Of a stretch of DNA of 64,000 nt, positions 37,901 to 44,500 are shown piece after piece; the first letter of the stretch is position 1; the number at the start of each line of letters is the position of its first letter. Origin of the DNA: Telmatactis stephensoni (Eukaryota > Cnidaria > Anthozoa > Actiniaria > Isophelliidae); the NCBI GenBank assembly GCA_029948255.1, contig JALIZF010001681.1, forward strand, positions 215,001 through 279,000, given 5' to 3'. The notes below the pieces were generated by a model. That model worked only from the letters and a program-made list of their open reading frames with translations, was not told where the DNA came from and ran no database searches. The position numbers and the translations under genes were made by a program.

Positions 37901-40900
37901 GCTTTACAGGCTAGATTTTCTTACATGTAAACGTAGTATGAAACTGAATTTCATACCGGAACGAAACTCATTCCGGTATCATGTACACAGCCCATAGTTT
38001 GAAAAGACAGAATCCCCCCAAGCGCGTGTTAAGTTTTCTACTAAATCCAAGCTAAAATAAATTATCAACAATCTAACACAGGCAACAAGAGTGGTTAAAG
38101 GGTCAATTAATGACAATTAATATTTTTACCTGGGCAGTATTGTGTATTACACACGGTTTTGTCAAGGTCACTGTCTGCACAATAACGACCGCCATTGACA
38201 GGAGATGGGTTATTGCAAGCTCTGTAACGAATACGTGTTCCTGTACCACAAGAATGACTACAGGGACCCCATGCCTGCCAACCACCCCACTGACCATGAA
38301 CTATAACACAATAACATTCAGTTTTAGACCCAGTTTACATCAAAATAGGTTTTATATCAATAAATTGGTGTCGTTTTCGAGCTTCCAGTGGTAAAATAAA
38401 CTGGGATCCCTGTTTTTTACTTTCGTTTCCAGACCTTTTTCGGCCAGAAAGTGATTCTCGCACTGCGGCTAAAAGTGAAAATAAATATAGTTGTTTTTTT
38501 CCTGTTTCCAATATGTTCTTAGCGCTTGCACACTAACTGAGGGGTACTGTACTCTCACAAACACTACCACTACATTCTAATATTCTATGCATAAGACTCT
38601 CAGTTCACTAGTTCGTTTTTACCGAGGGAGAAAAACCGGAGAACACGGAGAAAAACCCTGGAAGTAGGGGAAAGAACGAATTAATAAATTCTGCAATGAT
38701 CTCGTTTCTATGAGTCAAGAGGAACAGGATTCCCAAGACTTACCTCTCACAGTTAAAATTGCCTGGACAGCACTAACTAGTGAGTTACTGGTCGCCAGAC
38801 ATCGGTAGGTACCCTCGTCGTCGGATGTAACATTTGTTATTCGTATACTGTTGTTAGCAAGAATAGTAACGTGATCGGGGTAGTTGGGTTGAAATTCTTT
38901 ACCGTCCTTTAGCCATGAAAAGACTGGCGTTGGGCTACCTGTTGCCGTGCAATTCCACATAAGAGTGGATCCAGCATCGATTGATGTATCTTGGGGACTT
39001 GTCGTAAATACTGTATTTGAAAACGAAATGTGACATTAAAACCAAAACCAAAACAAAAGATGGAGAACAAAAGAAGAAGAAGAAGAAGAAGAAGAAAAAG
39101 AAGAAGAAGAAGAAGAAAGAAGAAGAAGAAGAAAAAGAAGAAGAAGAAGAAGAAGAACAACAACAACAACAACAGCAATAACAAAAACAAGGAGGAATAA
39201 GAAACATCGTACAAATGGCCGTACCTGGCCGTGATCCCTGGGCACTTGTTTCGTCGGTTGGTTTCTCAGTCGGCGGTACTCGAGCTGAACAAAATATAAT
39301 ACAATTTGATTAATTCAATGGATAATTCCTAAAAGAAAACACCTACAAAACATAATATATAAAAGGCAAAAGACATCCTAAAAGATATAGTACCGACAAT
39401 TTAAATTTCACAGTGCTAGCCTACTATCTCATGCAGACGTGGTAATTATTTAAACACCCTACATATTGAGCTCATTCCCATGTATCTCTATGATAAAGTT
39501 TCTTTGCAGGCGAGTAAAGATCTGGACTCAAGGTGCAACTTTTTCTGTGAAATTGCGTGCAGCAAAGTTGCAAGTGTGTTCACGTTTACAATGTTGCGCA
39601 CAACGTTATAGAAGAAGTTGCAGAAGTAGAACTCGATTTCAACACGCGAAGACCTGCTACATGGGTGGACAAACGGTGCAACACAGACTGTTGCGCACAA
39701 TTTTGTAGAAAAAGTCACCATATTACATCGTCTGTTTGGACTTCAAGATTTTTTTTCGAACCTCCGTATTTCGACCATCTCCTATACGTCTCCTTGGGAG
39801 TTCGAAAAGTGAGGTTCTAAACTCTAAAAGCCCTACTTACACAAAACCTTGACAATCGAGCCAACTTTAATCTTGCCAACAAGATTCCCTGCTGTACACT
39901 GGTAAGAACCTTCATGTTTCTTTGTAATATTTTTGATCTCTAGTTTAGGACTGCTGTAAGGTAAGACTTTTCCGTTATGCGTCCAGATAATACGAGGTAA
40001 AGGAAACCCGCTTGTGACACAGTCTAGATTCAACGTATTGCCTTCCACTAGTGTCATGTTCTGAGGAGGTCTAATTATCGTTGGAGACACTGTGGGGTAG
40101 AAAAGAAATCAATTTATTATGGTGAGTTGAAGAAAACAAAAACAAAGACCCGTAAAATTGGTTATCGTTATCATCTAGATTATGGGTGGCATGGTTGGCC
40201 GAGCGGTTAGAGCGCTGGTCTTTCACCGCTGTGGTCCGGGTTCGAGTCTCAGCTCGAGCGCCTGGATCATATATATGTGAATTGAGTTTGTTTGATGTGT
40301 TGTTCTCTACCATGCCACTAGGGTTTTTTCTCTGGATTCTCCGGTTTTTCATCCCTCAGCAAAAATCAACATGTGAGTCGAGTGATTATTTGCATTATAT
40401 GTAGAGGTAGTGTGTGAGAGAGTACAGTGTCCCCCAATTAGTGTGCAAGCGCTAGAAGACTTGGACACTTAAATGAACAGTCAGTCAGTCAGTCAGTCAG
40501 TCAGTCAGTTAGTCAGTCAGTCCAGTGAGTGAGTGAGTGAGTGAGTGAGTGAGTGAGTGAGTGAGTGAATGAGTACGTGAGTGAGTGAGTGAGTGAGTGA
40601 GTGAGTGAGTGAGTGAGTGAGTGAGTGAGTGAGTGAGTGAGTGAGTGAGTGAGTGAGTGAGTGAGTGAGTGAGTGAGTGAGTGAGTGAGTGAGTGAGTGA
40701 GTGAGTGAGTGAGTGAGTGAGTGAGTGAGTGAGTGAGTGAGTGAGTGAGTGAGTGAGTGAGTGAGTGAGTGAGTGAGTGAGTGAGTGAGTGAGTGAGTGA
40801 GTGAGTGAGTGAGTGAGTGAGTGAGTGAGTGAGTGAGTGAGTGAGTGAGTGAGTGAGTGAGTGAGTGAGTGAGTGAGTGAGTGAGTGAGTGAGTGAGTGA

Positions 40901-41533
40901 GTGAGTGAGTGAGTGAGTGAGTGAGTGAGTGAGTGAGTGAGTGAGTGAGTGAGTGAGTGAGTGAGTGAGTGAGTGAGTGAGTGAGTGAGTGAGTGAGTGA
41001 GTGAGTGAGTGAGTGAGTGAGTGAGTGAGTGAGTGAGTGAGTGAGTGAGTGAGTGAGTGAGTGAGTGAGTGAGTGAGTGAGTGAGTGAGTGAGTGAGTGA
41101 GTGAGTGAGTGAGTGAGTGAGTGAGTGAGTGAGTGAGTGAGTGAGTGAGTGAGTGAGTGAGTGAGTGAGTGAGTGAGTGAGTGAGTGAGTGAGTGAGTGA
41201 GTGAGTGAGTGAGTGAGTGAGTGAGTGAGTGAGTGAGTGAGTGAGTGGGTTAGTTATCTTATATCTCGGATTGGGTGAGCCTTTTTTCTCACGAAGGGCC
41301 ATTGACGAACCCCGACAAAGTATTCTTCATTCTTTGAGGTTTTCTTCAAATCTTTTTATTTCGACAACCTTTTAGAAAGAAGCTCGCGTTGATATATTGC
41401 TGTTGTCTTGAATTTATGGTCAATCAGTGTTTAATATGACATGATAGCAACTTTTAATCAATTACTAAGGGGAGCAAGAGCTGGCTCAAGGTAAAAACAT
41501 AACATATAAAAACAACATCCAGATCATTCGCTC

Positions 41534-41588
<55 letters not shown>

Positions 41589-44500
41589 TAACAACAACAA
41601 CACCAACAAATAAAATGATTACAATTATTATCGACCAAACCTCACCTTTCACAGTCAGCGTTAGATTCACAGTATCAAAACCTTCCTGGTTTGTAGCTTT
41701 GCACGTGTACGTTCCCGTATCATCGGGAACAAGTCCCGAAACCCGTAAAGTTCCCGAAGGTTCCTGATGGTATTTGCCATCACGGAATATCAAAAGGAGT
41801 CCGTTTTTGAGCCACGAGATGACAGGCTTTGGGTAACCTAACGCTTTGCATGGTAGTTTAACTGAATGACCAGGATCAGCTGAGAATGTATCTACATCTT
41901 CGTGGACGATAACTGGAGGACCTACAGGGAATAAAAATGGCCTTCGTAAAATTGACTTTTTAAAACAATAATAATTTGATTACGGTTAAGCTGTCATTGA
42001 GAGACCACTCTTGGTGCACAAAAAGTGATCGTTGAATAGAGGCGCTGTCGACGTTAATATATGAAGCATTTACAGTGTTAAACTCAAGGGCAGGTCCAGG
42101 ATTATGCTTCAGGACGGGGTGTTGGGTTTTAGAAATTGGAAACATCCCGAGGAACGATCAAGAGGTTGTTATGGAAGAGTATCGAGAACAAAATGGCTCA
42201 AAGTTGTCTCGAGAGGGGTTACGCATCCCCCTGCACCCCTCCCCTAATCCGCCCCTGAAAATGATCAGTGGTTGTTCAAGAGAGGATGGTTAGAGTTCAA
42301 ACACTAAAAGTGTGCAATACTTTGCACTATTTAGCACTAATTAAACAACATAAAGCAGTAGAATTAGCATAAAATATCATTTTTGGTACTATTAATGTTG
42401 CATGCTTTAAGTTTTTGTTCATTTAATAATTGGTTGTAAGTGTGATAAGATTTCTGTTTTTACACTTTCTCTAAATATCCCTCTCATTCATTTTTCTGTC
42501 GTAACCGTGCCGTGACCGTGCGGTGCCTTTTTCACAGTCGTATGAAATGTGCTCTAAGTACGTACAGATTGCGCAAGTCAAGCAACAGGCCAATGACCAT
42601 ATTCACATATACACTTTTACCTCTTACATTGACCACTGCGTCTGCAGTCACCGTGCCAGCGGTACTACTAGCAATACAGCTATATTTTCCACCATTAAAG
42701 ACAGTGGCATTACGTATAGTGATTTTTGATTGGTTGTAAGATAGAGTGACGTTGTTTAACTGCCATCTGATGTCAGGCAAAGGAAGTCCTCTGACCCCAC
42801 ATTCCAAAGTGATGACGTCATTTACATCGACTACTGCGTCACGAGGTGGTTTCACAATATTAGGTGGAACTGGAAATTATCAACAAGATGTTAGTTAGGA
42901 ATTTGAATTTGACTTGTCTTACTGTACATGACGCAGACCTAATAGTTAGTCAGACATGTTGAAGACAGTAAATTAAAAGTACCCCAGAGGTGAAGGAGAT
43001 AATTATCAAAGTCCGTTATGAAGTAGGATGTCCACTTCTGAGCATGTGCACTTTAAATTCACAATACCTGCTGACACGCCCCCTACTATTCAACTCTAAA
43101 ATCTTTGATAAATTTAACAAATTGGTTTAGTACAATTTGTTCTTCGCATATTCAACTGACGTCATCTGTGCATCTATATTAGAATATAGACGCACAAAAA
43201 ATGTAATCTACTTGTTTTATAATAATAACATTCCGAGAAATATTTCAACCAATCAGCACATGCGTAAGATACAGACGTTATCTGTGCGTGTATACTAGGA
43301 TCTCCGCCAATCAGAGCACGCGTAAAATACCAATTAATCAATCAATTCTAATAAATACCTTGAATAAACAACACATATGTATGACTATCGGAACCAGCAG
43401 TATTTACAGCAGTACAAGTATAGAGACCAGTGTCATCAACAGTCAGTGTTTTTATCACCAACCACCCTGACGATGTGATCCTGAACTTGGAATTCTCTGT
43501 TCTGATTGGATAACCCTCTCTTGCCCATGCAATAATCGGTGTTGGTATACCCTTGGCTGGGCAGGTAAGTTCAATATCGTTGCCAGCAATAGCTGTAATT
43601 GTATGTTTGACGTCCTTTGAGATACTAGGTGGAGCTGTCGGGACAAAGGAGCATTTTTTAGTGAATTTGTCATGAGAACTCAGAAAGCAACGATATGATG
43701 GTTTAGTTAGCTGGAGCACGGATCTATAAGGGAAAGGCTCGTGGTTCGACTTCCATTGACATGTGGGTCAGTAAAGTACGTTTTTCCGTGAGGTGGCGCG
43801 CAGATAGGGGGAGAAGAAAGTGGAAGCGGCGTGCTGCATGACATTAACCCTAAAAAATATCCTCGAAAGACGAGGAACGGAGGTTATAATCCAAGACTTT
43901 TCTCACAGGAACATTTAGTGTCCCTTCAAGCTTACAGCCATAAAATTTGCGTTTGTTCCAGAGTCTTCTCGGAATCTAAAGAGGTTTTACGCATGATGAT
44001 ATTTGATGGCTAGTCTTCCACTTTAATGTGATTACAGTTTAGGTATGAAACGTTGTCAGTGTTAGGGTCCAGGTTTGTCTACGAATGCTTGCCACTGATT
44101 GGTCAACCACTTAAAAATGATGAAGCCAATCAAGAGTTAGCGATGAATGTTTATGACTTCCAGCACAAGACTTCGTAATACAAACAAACAAACAAACAGA
44201 CAAACAAACAAACAAACAAACAAACAAACAAACAAACAAACAAACGAACGAACGAACAAACGAACAAACGAACAAACGAACAAACGAACAAACAAACAAG
44301 AACAAAAAAGTAATTTGTTCAACCATTTATATATCTTACTTAATCCAACTAGCATCAGCATAGCTGTCGCCTCTTTTCGTCCAAATTCATTCTCGGCAAT
44401 ACACGTGTACTTTCCAGCATCCTTTACGTTCACGTTATAGATGTGCAGGGTTGCGTCAGAGGTGATAACATGCTGAGAGTCTTTACTAATAGCACCAATA

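Noticed and set aside
38909..39245. Overlapping minus-strand ORFs rich in Leu, Phe or Ser
   Set aside because: Products of the AAG microsatellite in an intron. They overlap the true Ig 6 exon in the wrong frames.
40184..40260. Possible tRNA gene
   Set aside because: Box A and box B are good, but the anticodon stem-loop does not form properly and the sequence leads into a repetitive tail, so a tRNA-derived SINE fits better.
40517..41302. 261-codon minus-strand ORF of SLTH repeats
   Set aside because: It is a translation of the (GTGA)n microsatellite, whose 4-bp unit is open in some frames. No real protein feature.
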